Part shown: piece by piece, positions 10,181 to 18,275 of the stretch
How positions within the stretch are numbered: position 1 is the stretch's first letter
How the letters are laid out: every line of letters begins with the position of its first letter
Assembly: GCA_004151065.3 (NCBI GenBank)
Contig: NWUY0300023374.1
Coordinates: 16,706 to 36,716, forward strand
Reading direction: 5' to 3'
Origin: Larix sibirica
Taxonomy: Eukaryota > Streptophyta > Pinopsida > Pinales > Pinaceae
Length of the DNA: 20,011 bases
Made by a program: the position numbers and the translations under genes
Notes under the pieces: model-generated
Told to the model about the DNA's origin: nothing
The model's input: only the letters and a program-made list of their open reading frames with translations
Databases searched by the model: none

Positions 10181-11021
10181 GTGTTCTACGATATGAACCT
10201 TCTGCTGAGGTTCACCTTAGTTAGATTTCTTGTCAGCCAACCTTTTTTTGCAAAACTTCTTCGTATGGCCATTCTTGCCAAATTAGTGACAGTATCTTTT
10301 GACTCATTGTGGAATCCTCTTTGCTGCCCTATCCTTTCTTCTTGCCCCTTTTACCTTTTCCCTTGAAATTGCCGGCAAAGGCTTGTTCTGAACTCTTTGA
10401 TGTACTACTGCTTCCAATTTGTGTCTTCCATCAGTTTCGTTGTAAGGGATTGTTGCAAAGCTCATCAAACTATGTCAACATTTGAAGAAGTAATGTTTTG
10501 AGTCTGAATAAAGTGCTCGTAAGCACGTGGTAAGCTTTTCAGCGTGATTACCACCAAATCTTCTTCTTCCATCTTACGCCCAATGGAGACCAGTTGTTCT
10601 TGAATATACTTGATCTTGAGTAAGTGCTCCTGTAATGAGGCACTCTCAGCCATCGCGATTGAGAACAACATATTCTTCAAAAAGAAGGCCTGGCCCTTGT
10701 CCGAGGACTCATACAGATCTTTCAGCTATGTCCAGATGGTTGTTGAAGTCTTCTCGGTCTGAATCTCAGGAAGCATAGCATCTATCATCGATAATTTAAG
10801 AAGCATGACTGCTTCTCTGTCTCTCTCATCAAACTTGTCCCGATGTTTACTCGCACCTGTGGGGCGAGTTTCTTTACTGAGGATAATGTTATTCAAGCAT
10901 CGATACTCAAATATGGCCATCATCCATTGCTTCCACGTATTGTAGTTTTTGCCAGTGAACCTCTGGCTGGCTTCCAACATGATGTTGGGCAAAGAGGNAT
11001 GATGTTGGGCAAAGAGGCCAT
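10181..11021 (-). pseudogene. Copia Gag (UBN2-type) with broken zinc knuckle
   Basis: Gag forms the virus-like particle. The start ATG is at 11021-11019 and reads MASLPNIMLEASQRFTGKNY once the 19-bp duplication around the N at 10998 is read only once. The family pattern F-x-G-x-NY-x-x-W and the helical stretch AFFLKNMLFSIAMAES are clear. An in-frame TAG (about 10728) lies between TTIWT and LKDLYESSD. A frameshift near 10465 leads to FDELCN, SSSTSKSSEQAFAGNFKG and a basic KGKRGKKKG stretch. The knuckle at 10291-10250 has Phe in place of the second Cys and a stop beside it, so it would not bind zinc. Family assignment is secure. Confidence 0.88.
10979..11017. repeat. Exact 19-bp duplication flanking an N
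   Basis: ATGATGTTGGGCAAAGAGG occurs at 10979-10997, is followed by the N at 10998, and recurs at 10999-11017. Reading it once gives a continuous copia gag start. This is the pattern left when a scaffolder places two overlapping contig ends beside each other without merging them. Confidence 0.9.
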
Positions 11022-11837
11022 AATGATACGTAGACTGTGCTAAAAAAAATATTGAAACAGAGTATCAGTGGTGAAAAATACCTGGAAAAGCGTTGTGTAC
11101 TAGGTGTAAACTACTGTAGCAACCAGATGTCGCTGGTCAAGTCGCTGATTTTGAATAAATATGCCCTCAAACAACCCCAAAACACGCAGATCTAGGCAAA
11201 TCCACATACAAACAGCCTTGTAAATACCCAATCTGCCCGAAATCGCTATGAGAACCCACAAATCTTGACAAATCTGCTCTCAAACCACTGACCAGCAGTT
11301 AAATCAACATAAAAAAATCACAAAAACAGTCAATTTCTCCTTGGTCTGAGACAATTAATTGAATTGCTTGTTTGTACAGTCATTTTCTGGCTTTTACAGC
11401 TGGAAAAAGTCGCGCTTGTACGATTGTACGGATTCCAATGTATGATTGATGTATTGTACGATCCGTACAATCTAACTTGGCGGTTGAGTAAAACGACAAT
11501 TGGGTTGGCGGCTATAGATTAAGAAGAAAAAAAGAAAAAAGACGACTAAGAAAATAAAAAACTATCTATATGATCTCCAAAATTCAGCAGCTGAATCGAT
11601 CCGTGCAACGTTGTATAGAAAAGGAGGTTGCAATTATGGCGACTGGAATCCACACGGACTGTACGATTGAACAAATCACATGATTGCGGCGAAAATTATG
11701 TACAACACTGCAATCTCTGGTTTACAGTGAAACCCTTTCGACTCCTTGATGTGTTACGCAAGCAATCCCTTGATCTGTCACTCCTGACAGCAGTCCCCAG
11801 GCCTTCACACTCTCCACATCTCGAAGGCTCTAACCTT
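11022..11837 (-). other. Copia leader between primer site and gag
   Basis: This is the untranslated leader of the copia RNA, expected to carry dimerisation and packaging signals. It is long (816 bp). No conserved coding is seen. It contains a cluster of TTGTACG/CGTACAA words forming nested inverted repeats (11422-11472). A small plus-strand frame at 11628-11888 crosses the primer site and is a shadow. Confidence 0.65.
11422..11472. repeat. Nested inverted repeats in copia leader
   Basis: GATTGTACGGAT (11422-11433) and ATCCGTACAATC (11461-11472) are perfect 12-bp inverted arms with a 27-bp spacer. Inside the right half, ATTGTACG (11453-11460) and CGTACAAT (11464-11471) form an 8-bp hairpin with a 3-base loop. 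The right arm is shared, so the two hairpins are mutually exclusive in RNA. Confidence 0.8.
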
Positions 11838-11849
11838 GCTCTGATACCA
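11838..11849 (-). promoter_or_regulatory. Primer binding site, tRNA-Met
   Basis: The minus strand reads TGGTATCAGAGC, the standard initiator-tRNA primer site of plant copia elements, where minus-strand DNA synthesis begins. It lies directly after the 5' LTR, fixing the LTR boundary and the element's direction. Confidence 0.92.
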
Positions 11850-12121
11850 TATCACGAAAATCGAGCATATAAAGAAACCAAGAAATAGCTTGGAAGAGCT
11901 ATCAGAATATATTGTGTATTAATGAGAAAGCGAAAGCTTTCTTATAAAGGTTACAATGAGGTCAAGTCAATCCACTTTATGAATGTGGGACAAACCGATA
12001 AAAGCAAATAAATCATTTTAAGCATAAAATCTAAAGGTAAACTAAAGTCATAAAGTGACTTTATTGACGCCCAAGTCTAATATCTAATTGACCATTACAT
12101 AAAGTAAGTTTCACTTTAACA
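11850..12121 (-). mobile_element. 5' LTR of the copia element
   Basis: The LTR begins TGTTAAAGTGAAAC at 12121 and ends just before the primer site, giving 272 bp. A TATA-like CTTTATAAG lies at 11949-11941, followed by a transcribed-looking R/U5 stretch. The end before the primer site is GTGATA rather than the canonical CA, so the last bases are mutated or the boundary is a few bases off. Its start coincides with the point where the neighbouring gypsy gag homology stops. Confidence 0.75.
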
Positions 12122-12850
12122 ATTTACACTCATGTCATGAATTGGTATGCCATGTGAAATCGATAGCCTTGAAAGATAACTCTATGTGAGGCCATACTGT
12201 GCTAGATGTTAGAGATAGTGGTATCTCGGGATGTCTCATATTCCTTTCTATCTTGATTGCTGATTCTTGGCATTTGTTAATGTTTTGTGGATCCTTTTGC
12301 CTTAGATGAAAAGCATGGTCTCCACTGAAAGCATCAACATAGTGAATTAATACAGCAGTGGGTGGAGGTTTAACATTTGTATGCAAACTCTGTACTATCT
12401 GGTTGAACCTCTTGTTAAACTCTTACATTGTCTCTTTTTCGTTTCTTTTTGCAGTGTTCAAGGTGGCCAACAAGTGTCTATTGTCTTTGCATTCTCCCCA
12501 TTTCTCCATAAAATATTTTCTAGCTCATCTTTATTATTGATACAGTTATCGGGGAGAGTCAAAAACCAATATATGGCGTTCTCTTCCACTGATAAAATAA
12601 ATAACTTAATAAGGATGTCTTGGTGTCTAACACCATTTCTCTGAACAACGTTCATGAATGCCCTCCAGTGACCTCTAGCAGTTACAATATTGTTTCCCTG
12701 AGATGAGTGCAACTTGGCTATGGCCTTCTCGGGTATGTCATGAGGATACTTATTTATATTGGTAAAATTCAAGGGTTTGTATAATTTGTCTAACCAAGAT
12801 GCCGTGTTTGCATTTGTGTCCTCAACATTTCCCCCTCCAGTATTTTCCAT
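12122..12850 (-). pseudogene. Ty3/gypsy Gag (Retrotrans_gag), interrupted
   Basis: The start is the ATG at 12850-12848 (MENTGGGNVED). The family core follows in order: a region with HWRAFMNVVQRNGVRHQD, then LFILSVEENAIYWFLTLP, then the ELEN/W region. After a frameshift near 12458 and a stop near 12425, the frame goes on with FNKRFNQIVQSL, an AVLIHYVDAFSGDHAF stretch and a C-terminal SAIKIERNM segment. This is the Retrotrans_gag layout of plant gypsy elements, which forms the capsid. The frame ends in a TGA near 12136, and the copia LTR starts at 12121. Clearly a pseudogene. Confidence 0.85.
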
Positions 12851-13148
12851 GTTATTTGTTGGCTGGGATGCCCTGGTTTACTTGAAAACATTTGAATTAT
12901 ATTTTTACTATATTCAAAATTATGAGGTTCACCGAGTCGTTTGTTCACCCTTCTTCTATAATATCTCTCTGGTTCTAGGATAAACTGAACAAGGCTTTCC
13001 GAATAACTGCTTGTTGAGTAGTTCTTTGTTATGGTCTCATTGGGTGGAGTTGCCAGATGAGCTTGTATGAATAAACCCTATAGTTTTTAGTATCATTAAT
13101 TTGTTGTGAAGCTTATAACCTCTGAATCTGGGAAGTTGGACTTTCTTT

Positions 13149-13163
13149 CCGGCAACAATGCCA
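13149..13163 (-). promoter_or_regulatory. Decayed primer binding site, tRNA-Asp type
   Basis: Three bases after the LTR the minus strand reads TGGCATTGTTGCCGG. The usual Athila/Tat site complementary to tRNA-Asp is TGGCGCCGTTGCCGG. The three differences are all transitions (G to A, C to T, C to T) and sit in what would be GCC-G context, as expected from deamination of methylated cytosines. Confidence 0.7.
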
Positions 13164-13166
13164 AAA

Positions 13167-13858
13167 TGTTACCAATAGTTCTTGCACTTAAGATATAAAG
13201 TCCAATATTAGGTGCAAACTTCAGGGTAATTATGAGAAGTTACCACTGTCACCATACAACCTTCTTCATTTTTGACTGGAATTTCTTCTGGTTAAGGGGG
13301 GGAGGGGGATCCCTATTAGGATTCGCTAAGATGATATGACAATGAAGCTTAAGGGTGATCTGAAAATTAATCTTGGGAATCAGAAATTTATTTTTGTTAT
13401 TTATTTAGTTCATCTGTGGTGGTTGACGAGGTTACCAAAATCTTCAAAGTTCAAGGGTATATGGGATCATAGGAAACTCTATGAGGGCTGAAAATGAGTA
13501 AAAATCGGCTAATCCCTGCTGTTGATACATGCAGAAATTAAAAGACAGCAGATTTATATGGCTGAAATGAACTTTCTAGGGTCCTTTCAGGGGTACTCCT
13601 AGTTATGCACTTGCTAATCAAATTAAATGCCTTCTAATTCCTGAATTTTACCGACATGAAAAACCCTTTCTAATTTGGTTGACCGGTTTTGTGATCTGTT
13701 TTTTTTTTCCCGGTTTTTGTCCAGTTCCGGTTCCTGTGGTCGGCCGGTTCGATCACTGGTCTGGTTTTGATAACTATGATCCATACTGGTACTTTGAAGA
13801 GCGCCTGTCACCTTGATAGAATTATGGATGGGATCCCCAAGCTATGTAAGGGGTAACA
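13167..13858 (-). mobile_element. 5' LTR of the gypsy element, 692 bp
   Basis: The ends TGTTACC (13858-13852) and GGTAACA (13173-13167) are perfect 7-bp inverted repeats. The primer site follows the second end. A TATA-like CATATAAATC lies at about 13560-13551, and AATAAA-type signals cluster around 13410-13395. The upstream part contains four CCGGTT words. The U3 edge at 13858 faces the candidate host gene, whose first predicted exon begins 123 bp further on. Confidence 0.82.
13683..13749. promoter_or_regulatory. Cluster of four CCGGTT motifs in LTR U3
   Basis: CCGGTT starts at 13683, 13710, 13727 and 13744, with spacings of 27, 17 and 17 bp. LTR enhancers often consist of repeated short protein-binding motifs upstream of TATA, and these lie upstream of the LTR TATA on the minus strand. 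The binding factor is unknown; function is inferred from repetition and position. Confidence 0.4.
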
Positions 13859-13980
13859 GGTGAGATATACAAAATATATAATACAAAATACAAATATAAT
13901 ACATTGTTGGCTAAGTCAACTATGACAGTCGTGCGAAGTTCAGAATTGGCCTATCAATGCCTTTGTTTTTTCCAATGCAG

Positions 13981-14044
13981 AACTATGCTGAGTCATTGTG
14001 TCTGCTTTGCTTGGGTTCAATGCTTCGTTTGTTCTTCTAAACAG
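13981..14044 (+). other. Putative first exon (5' UTR) of the host gene candidate
   Basis: A T-rich tract followed by TTTTTTCCAATGCAG (acceptor ending at 13980) precedes a 64-bp segment that ends with AAACAG|GTATTT, a good donor. The segment would lie upstream of the predicted start codon at 14763, because the frame of that ATG has a stop (TAA at 14757) just before it. It is therefore at best untranslated. Prediction rests on splice consensus only. Confidence 0.3.
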
Positions 14045-14762
14045 GTATTTTAATTGCCATGGTTTCCTTTCTTTGTATATTCCCATTCCTTGAGAATAAG
14101 TTTATTCTGGATGCTCAAGGATGACCGACTATGTTTTGAAACAGAAGCCTTTCAATTTGTTTACTGCAGCACAACATTGGCTGCTGCAATGAGCTGGATT
14201 CTTTCAATGTTGTGACTGGCATACTTTGATATTGATATTGGCTCCAGTTTGCTACAACAATTGTAAAATTTCCAGTATATACCTCTAACTGGCTGCCATT
14301 TGTTTACATATTAGGAAAGTTTACTTGCCCTATATTCTTCCATTAGCATAATGTAGGATGTTATCTGGTACAATTTTGTGCAGACCACCTGGTACTCAAG
14401 GTCAAATTATTCTTATAACTGTATTTCTCTCTTTTCAAGAATCTCTGTTGTAAGGTTTCTGAGTCTATTGATATTGTCTGTTCATTGTTCTTTCAAGGTT
14501 ACTGAATATGAAGCATGCTTTTAGACAGCAACACTTACAAGATTGACAAATTCAATTCTGCAGTGGTTAAAATATTTACACACAACATAGGACCTAATAA
14601 ACATGATTATTGGATGGGTTGTGGTATTGGAAACTAAGATGTCTATTGTCTGAGAGGCCAAGGCTTACCATGGTTCCCTTTTCTTCCTTTATCTTTTATA
14701 TACTTTTCATCTTGGTCAGGTTTCGTTCTCAGTCTTTCATTTTAACTATTTACAGATAAGGG

Positions 14763-14836
14763 ATGAATATGACAGAAGAAAAGATGGCGAAGGGGCCTAA
14801 GGAGAATATGACACAAAAGGATATTTCATCTAAAAG
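14763..14836 (+). CDS. Candidate host gene, first coding exon
   Basis: The exon starts after an acceptor (TATTTACAG, ending 14755). An upstream in-frame TAA at 14757-14759 makes the ATG at 14763 the natural start. It encodes 24 full codons, MNMTEEKMAKGPKENMTQKD and then ISSK, and ends with AG before GTAGGC. The peptide is charged (Lys/Glu-rich) and probably disordered. It joins the exon at 15482 in phase 2 (AG+A = Arg), keeping the frame open. The product is not recognised. The gene sits between two minus-strand retroelements in otherwise T-rich, intron-like DNA, on the opposite strand to all of them. It may be a real gene, a gene fragment or a pseudogene; RNA data are needed. Confidence 0.4.
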
Positions 14837-15481
14837 GTAGGCATGGTCTTTCTATTTATTTCATCTATTTTCTCTATTCTGTGGTCAATTTAGTGGCTTT
14901 TTGTCTTTCTAGTTTCATTCAGAGACTGGGTTTCATTGTAAAGCATGTCATTGGCATTTTAAGATTTTTAAAATCATTTGGTAGTTGTATGGATTGTAGG
15001 GATATTATCTTATTACTCTTCTGCAGCTTAGAAATTACATCATTATAAAAGGTGGATTTCCACAGTTAGATATGTCAAAATATTTGATAGCAGGGATCAA
15101 TTACTGATTGTTACCAGTTGAACTAGCAGGGCTTTTAGTTGTATGTGATGAGTTAATACTGCTTGAATGTATGGCCTGGAACCATGATAAAGTTGAATAA
15201 CTCCCAGATGAAGAGTCCCAGTGATAGTATACTTCTATTCACAATGTAATTCACAATAGCTCTGTACAACGCATGAAATGAAAAATCTTTCCTTGTTAGA
15301 AATAGCAGAAAGGCTAACATAACGTTATCTTGCTTCTCATGTAAATTGGCTCAAAGCAAAATGTATAATGAAGAGCTCCAATATAACAATGTTTTCAGAG
15401 TATAGTCATGGTTTTAAATTTCTCATAAACTGCTTCAGCAGTTATCAACTTCTTAAATCAAATTACTGTTTTCATTTACAG

Positions 15482-15578
15482 ATACACTGCTGCTCTTGAA
15501 TCATTGAAGGAAAATGATGGTCTGGTCCTGTGTTTGCAATTGCATAACTGCCAAATTGATGATGAGAGAGCTTCCAAG
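15482..15578 (+). CDS. Candidate host gene, second coding exon (GC donor)
   Basis: The acceptor TTCATTTACAG ends at 15481. The 97-bp exon completes an Arg codon and encodes 32 further residues, including YTAALESLKENDGLVLCLQL followed by HNCQIDDERASK. The end CCAAG|GCAAGTAA is the consensus for the rare GC-AG intron class. A weaker in-frame alternative is AAA|GTAATT at 15600. The regular Leu spacing in LVLCLQLHNCQI loosely recalls one leucine-rich repeat, but this is too little to assign a family. Combined with the previous exon it gives 57 codons without a stop, ending in phase 0. No downstream stop or poly(A) site is established. Confidence 0.42.
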
Positions 15579-16255
15579 GCAAGTAATTCTCTTCTTAAAG
15601 TAATTTAAAATGCATTTGAGCTGTAATTCTTTAGACATGTGGTTATTTGTTCTCAATTTTACTTGTAAAGTCGTGGCACTGTCAAAGTAAGCCAATCCAG
15701 TTACAAATGCATTGACTCATTAGGTTTCATAAAGGAGAAAGCGTAGCAACATTGCTTGAAGTTCTGCAGCTTGAGAATTTCTTGTTTGGGTAGAAAATTA
15801 ATCATTTTTTAGCTTTTTGAAGAGTTTGAGTATGCACTGAAGTTATCCTAAGCAAGAACCTATATTTGCTTTCCAGTATCCCTTTAGCTCTTCAGTGATG
15901 GACATTATTCTCTTGTGTCTATGAAGAAGGCTCGCTTCCATTTCAAATCTGTTTAAGTATGCTATTTGATAGTGGAATATTTGTTCCTCACAAACTGCAT
16001 TTTTTCCCGGATTTTCTGCAGTATAATCAGTTTAATATTTAATCTTTTAGAATGAAATTTCCATTTCATTTTCTTGTCTCAGGAATTCTATGCTTACTTT
16101 GTGGTTACAAACAGATTATGTGGGTGTTTTAGCTCATTGCCTGCAGTTCAAAGTTCAAAACAAAAATACCTGGAGTTTTGTAACTTTAGCAAGTTCTTTC
16201 TTTAAGTGGAACAGTCATATCTTTTAGCTTGTTGAAGAGTGTACTTGTCTTGCAG

Positions 16256-16267
16256 TCTATAACAAAG
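16256..16267 (+). other. Possible 12-nt micro-exon of the host gene candidate
   Basis: CTTGTCTTGCAG (acceptor to 16255) is followed by TCTATAACAAAG and then GTAAGATCC, a near-perfect donor. The 12 bases encode Ser-Ile-Thr-Lys and fit phase 0 after the exon ending at 15578. Both flanking sites are strong, but a micro-exon cannot be proved from sequence alone. Confidence 0.3.
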
Positions 16268-16514
16268 GTAAGATCCTGAAAAGTCTTACTTGCTCAGGTA
16301 ACAATATGCATTGAAGATGTCTCAAGTCATGAAGCTATTGTAATTAACCATTTTCATCTGCTCTGTTAGTATAATTTCATTTCTGATCCTTTAAATTGTT
16401 AATTTTCCATGCCCTAGGTGACTGCTGTCCTATGCTTCTTTACTCAACAAATCTGATCTTGAATTTATTAAATAACAGAAATAAAGAATTTCTGAGCATG
16501 CAACATTCATACAG

Positions 16515-16570
16515 ATGGATGGAAAGAATATAAACAGCAGAAATAATAATTTCAGAAGTACACAGGAATC
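16515..16570 (+). other. Possible further exon cut by copia LTR
   Basis: ACATTCATACAG (ending 16514) could be an acceptor, followed in phase 0 by an open frame starting MDGKNINSRNNNFRSTQ. The frame continues past 16571, but from there it is the terminal part of a copia LTR and so not original gene sequence. If the exon is real, the LTR insertion truncated it. Confidence 0.22.
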
Positions 16571-16990
16571 TGTTCTTGAAATCAGCTTTTATTTAGTGAT
16601 AAAAAACTTACAAGGACACCTTGAAAATGAGGTTTTAAGCCTGTTGAATCAGAAAACTGCAAAACAAAGCTGTACTGATGCACCCATACGATGGTACAGA
16701 TTGTACGAATATGCCCATACGGCTGTATGGATCCATATGGTACTGTCCGTGCACTGTACGAAATGGCTGTTGTGCCTCTGTTATTCAACCTGCAATCACT
16801 GTAGATTGATCCTCTCACTGTTGCACTGTTTTCTCTCTTCTTCATCCTCTTTCTTTTCCCTCGGACCAAATCGTCCATGAAGAATGAATGGCTCTTCCCT
16901 CTACTTTGACCTTCCTTTATACTTTAGCTAAAACTCTAATCTACCAATAACCTATGCAGAAGTTCTTGTTTGAGCTACAAAACATCAACA
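16571..16990 (-). mobile_element. 3' LTR of the second copia element, 420 bp
   Basis: It starts TGTTGATGTTTTG at 16990 right after the polypurine tract and ends with CAAGAACA at 16571, giving TGTT/AACA ends. A TATA-like GTATAAAGG is at about 16923-16915 and AATAAA at about 16600-16595, close to the end. The final CA edge is inferred from the terminal bases and poly(A) signal. The adjoining 5 bp (GAATC, 16566-16570) would be the target-site copy. Confidence 0.7.
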
Positions 16991-17579
16991 TTCCCTCTTA
17001 GCGAGAAAGGAATTCCACACCAATCCAGGTTTGTCTCTAAAAGCTTCAAACTTCCCTTTTGCCAAGGGCTTGGTCAGAAGATCTTCAACTTGCTGATCTG
17101 TGGGTATATACTGAAGCTTCACTGCTCCCTTTTGAATTCTGTCTCGAATGAAGTGATATCTAATCTTAATGTGCTTGGATCTGTCATGAAAAATTGGATT
17201 CTCAGAGAGTTTTGACACAACTCTGATTATCATAGTAAGTCACCATGGGATCCAATTCTTGATCAAATAAGCATGCAAGCAACTTGCAAAGCCAAATGGC
17301 CTCATAACTAGTACTCACTGCTATATACTCTACCTCTGTTGGGCTGAGTGCCACGATAGTCTACTTCCAAGTAAACAAGGATATCAACGTTGATTCCAAG
17401 TTGAAGTAACGCCATAAGGTGCTTTTCCTGTCTGATGCACTTTCTGCCCAATTTGAGTTTGTATACTCCTGCAACTTCACCTCACCATCTCCATGATATC
17501 TCAACCCATACTCCATTGTGCCCCTCAAGTATATGAGCACATGTTTTGTTGCTACCCAATGCTTCTGCTTGGGCTCCAT
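16985..17579 (-). pseudogene. Copia pol C-terminus: RNase H and tail
   Basis: From the high end, the frame reads EPKQKHWVATKHVLIYLRGT. The RNase H active site follows but reads YTNSNWAES where the family has YTDSDWAGS, so two catalytic aspartates are now Asn. A stretch near 17340-17240 in another frame encodes ALSPTEVEYIAVS, an EAIWL-like segment and LFDQELDP. A final frame gives KLSENPIFHDRSKHIKIRYH, then FIRDRIQKGAVKLQYIPTDQ and LTKPLAKGKFE, ending AKREC-stop at 16985. RNase H removes template RNA during reverse transcription. At least two frameshifts and the active-site changes make it dead. Confidence 0.9.
16991..16999 (-). promoter_or_regulatory. Polypurine tract of the second copia element
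   Basis: The minus strand reads AAGAGGGAA directly before the LTR start TGTTGATG. The tract also encodes Lys-Arg-Glu, and the pol stop codon falls inside the LTR. Confidence 0.75.
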
Positions 17580-18275
17580 TGTCACGTCCCCAATGGCCTC
17601 AATGGCCTATTGTGACCACGAGGGATCTTTTTATTCCTTTCTACTTTTGATACCAAGACATTACTGTCTAATACTAAGTTATGATACTGCGCAGCAAACT
17701 ACGCCACATGATCGTAATACACTAGTGTGGCTCTATGCGCAAAATACTCTAGTCCATATTCGATACTGCACGAACTAATTTAACCTTGGGTGCTTTTGCG
17801 CTTATCAATTCCTTTATTGTGTAGCTATATTGCACGCACGAAACCAAACCGCCACATGATCCATTGCGCGACTACCACTGCACAGGTTAACCACCCTGCG
17901 GCAATTCAACTTGCAATGCCAATTCACTGGCTTCCTGTAGAGTTTGTGCTATATGCATAGAGATGGACTTCTTACGTAAATCATACATTTAGATGCAATA
18001 ATTTATAAGACACATCACCACATATTCATCAAATAGATATCCAGAATCAAATTACTTCTAGCTAAGCAATTCATAATTCATAATCATTGTATAGAACATG
18101 CATCTCATTATTCATCCAGATCAACATTCATACAATGGAAATTAATAACAACATTGAAACATCACATAACACTTATCTTGAATGAAGCTTCTCTAAGCTA
18201 TTGACTACACATGAGCAACATTCCACCCATCTGTAGGCACTCTGTCTAGCATATACTCTTTCTGCTAAGAGGCCA
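17580..18275. mobile_element. LTR-like fragment starting TGTCACGTCCCC
   Basis: At 17580 the copia homology is replaced by TGTCACGTCCCC, a terminus typical of many plant Ty3/gypsy LTRs (TGTCACG...CGTGACA). No second terminus, primer site or coding domain is found before the N at 18276, so length and direction are uncertain. Inside, GCCACATGATC occurs at 17703 and again at 17851, with similar GC-rich neighbours. The copia pol was cut at this point, consistent with insertion into it. Assignment to gypsy rests on the terminus only. Confidence 0.4.

Larger units (their letters stand above)
9765..12121 (-). mobile_element. Ty1/copia retrotransposon, 5' half
   Basis: In minus-strand order the piece holds a 5' LTR (12121-11850), a tRNA-Met primer site (11849-11838), an 816-bp leader, gag with a zinc knuckle, protease, and the start of the region before integrase. 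It ends at the N at 9764. Integrase, RT, RNase H and the 3' LTR are absent. It abuts and interrupts the gag of a gypsy element, so it is the younger of the two. Stops, frameshifts and loss of the protease aspartate make it non-autonomous. Confidence 0.88.
12122..13858 (-). mobile_element. Ty3/gypsy retrotransposon (Athila/Tat-like), 5' end
   Basis: In minus-strand order there is a 692-bp LTR (13858-13167), a tRNA-Asp type primer site, a leader and a gag that runs into a copia LTR at 12121. The primer site type and the gag style fit Athila/Tat-like gypsy elements rather than chromoviruses, so the chromodomain piece at 9664 belongs to something else. Pol, the 3' LTR and the second target-site copy are not in the window. 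Confidence 0.82.
13859..16570. other. Host-gene interval: mostly intron-like DNA
   Basis: Apart from the exon candidates listed at 13981, 14763, 15482, 16256 and 16515, the interval shows no transposon domains. It is T-rich on the plus strand with many pyrimidine tracts, as expected for introns of a plus-strand gene. Another acceptor-like site at 15887 (GCTTTCCAG) would lead in phase 0 to a stop after 15 codons and is less attractive than the micro-exon route, but it could end the protein. Confidence 0.4.
16571..17579 (-). mobile_element. Second Ty1/copia element, 3' end
   Basis: The minus strand carries the RNase H region of pol (from 17579), the conserved C-terminus, a polypurine tract and a 420-bp LTR. 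At 17580 the homology is cut by an unrelated TGTCACG terminus, so the rest of pol and the 5' LTR are missing. The element belongs to the same broad copia group as the piece at 18277-18441, because both encode the HWV-KHVL-YLRGT stretch, but they are different copies. Confidence 0.87.

Noticed and set aside
10181-10366. Plus-strand 61-codon frame rich in hydrophobic residues, as a membrane peptide
   Set aside because: It is the antisense of the copia Gag C-terminus and zinc knuckle.
13296-13308. G7-A-G5 run as a quadruplex
   Set aside because: Only three usable G runs at most are present, fewer than the four separated runs of a standard quadruplex.
16515-16880. 121-codon plus-strand open frame as a complete gene
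   Set aside because: Most of it lies inside a copia LTR (16571-16990); only the first 56 bases could be host sequence.
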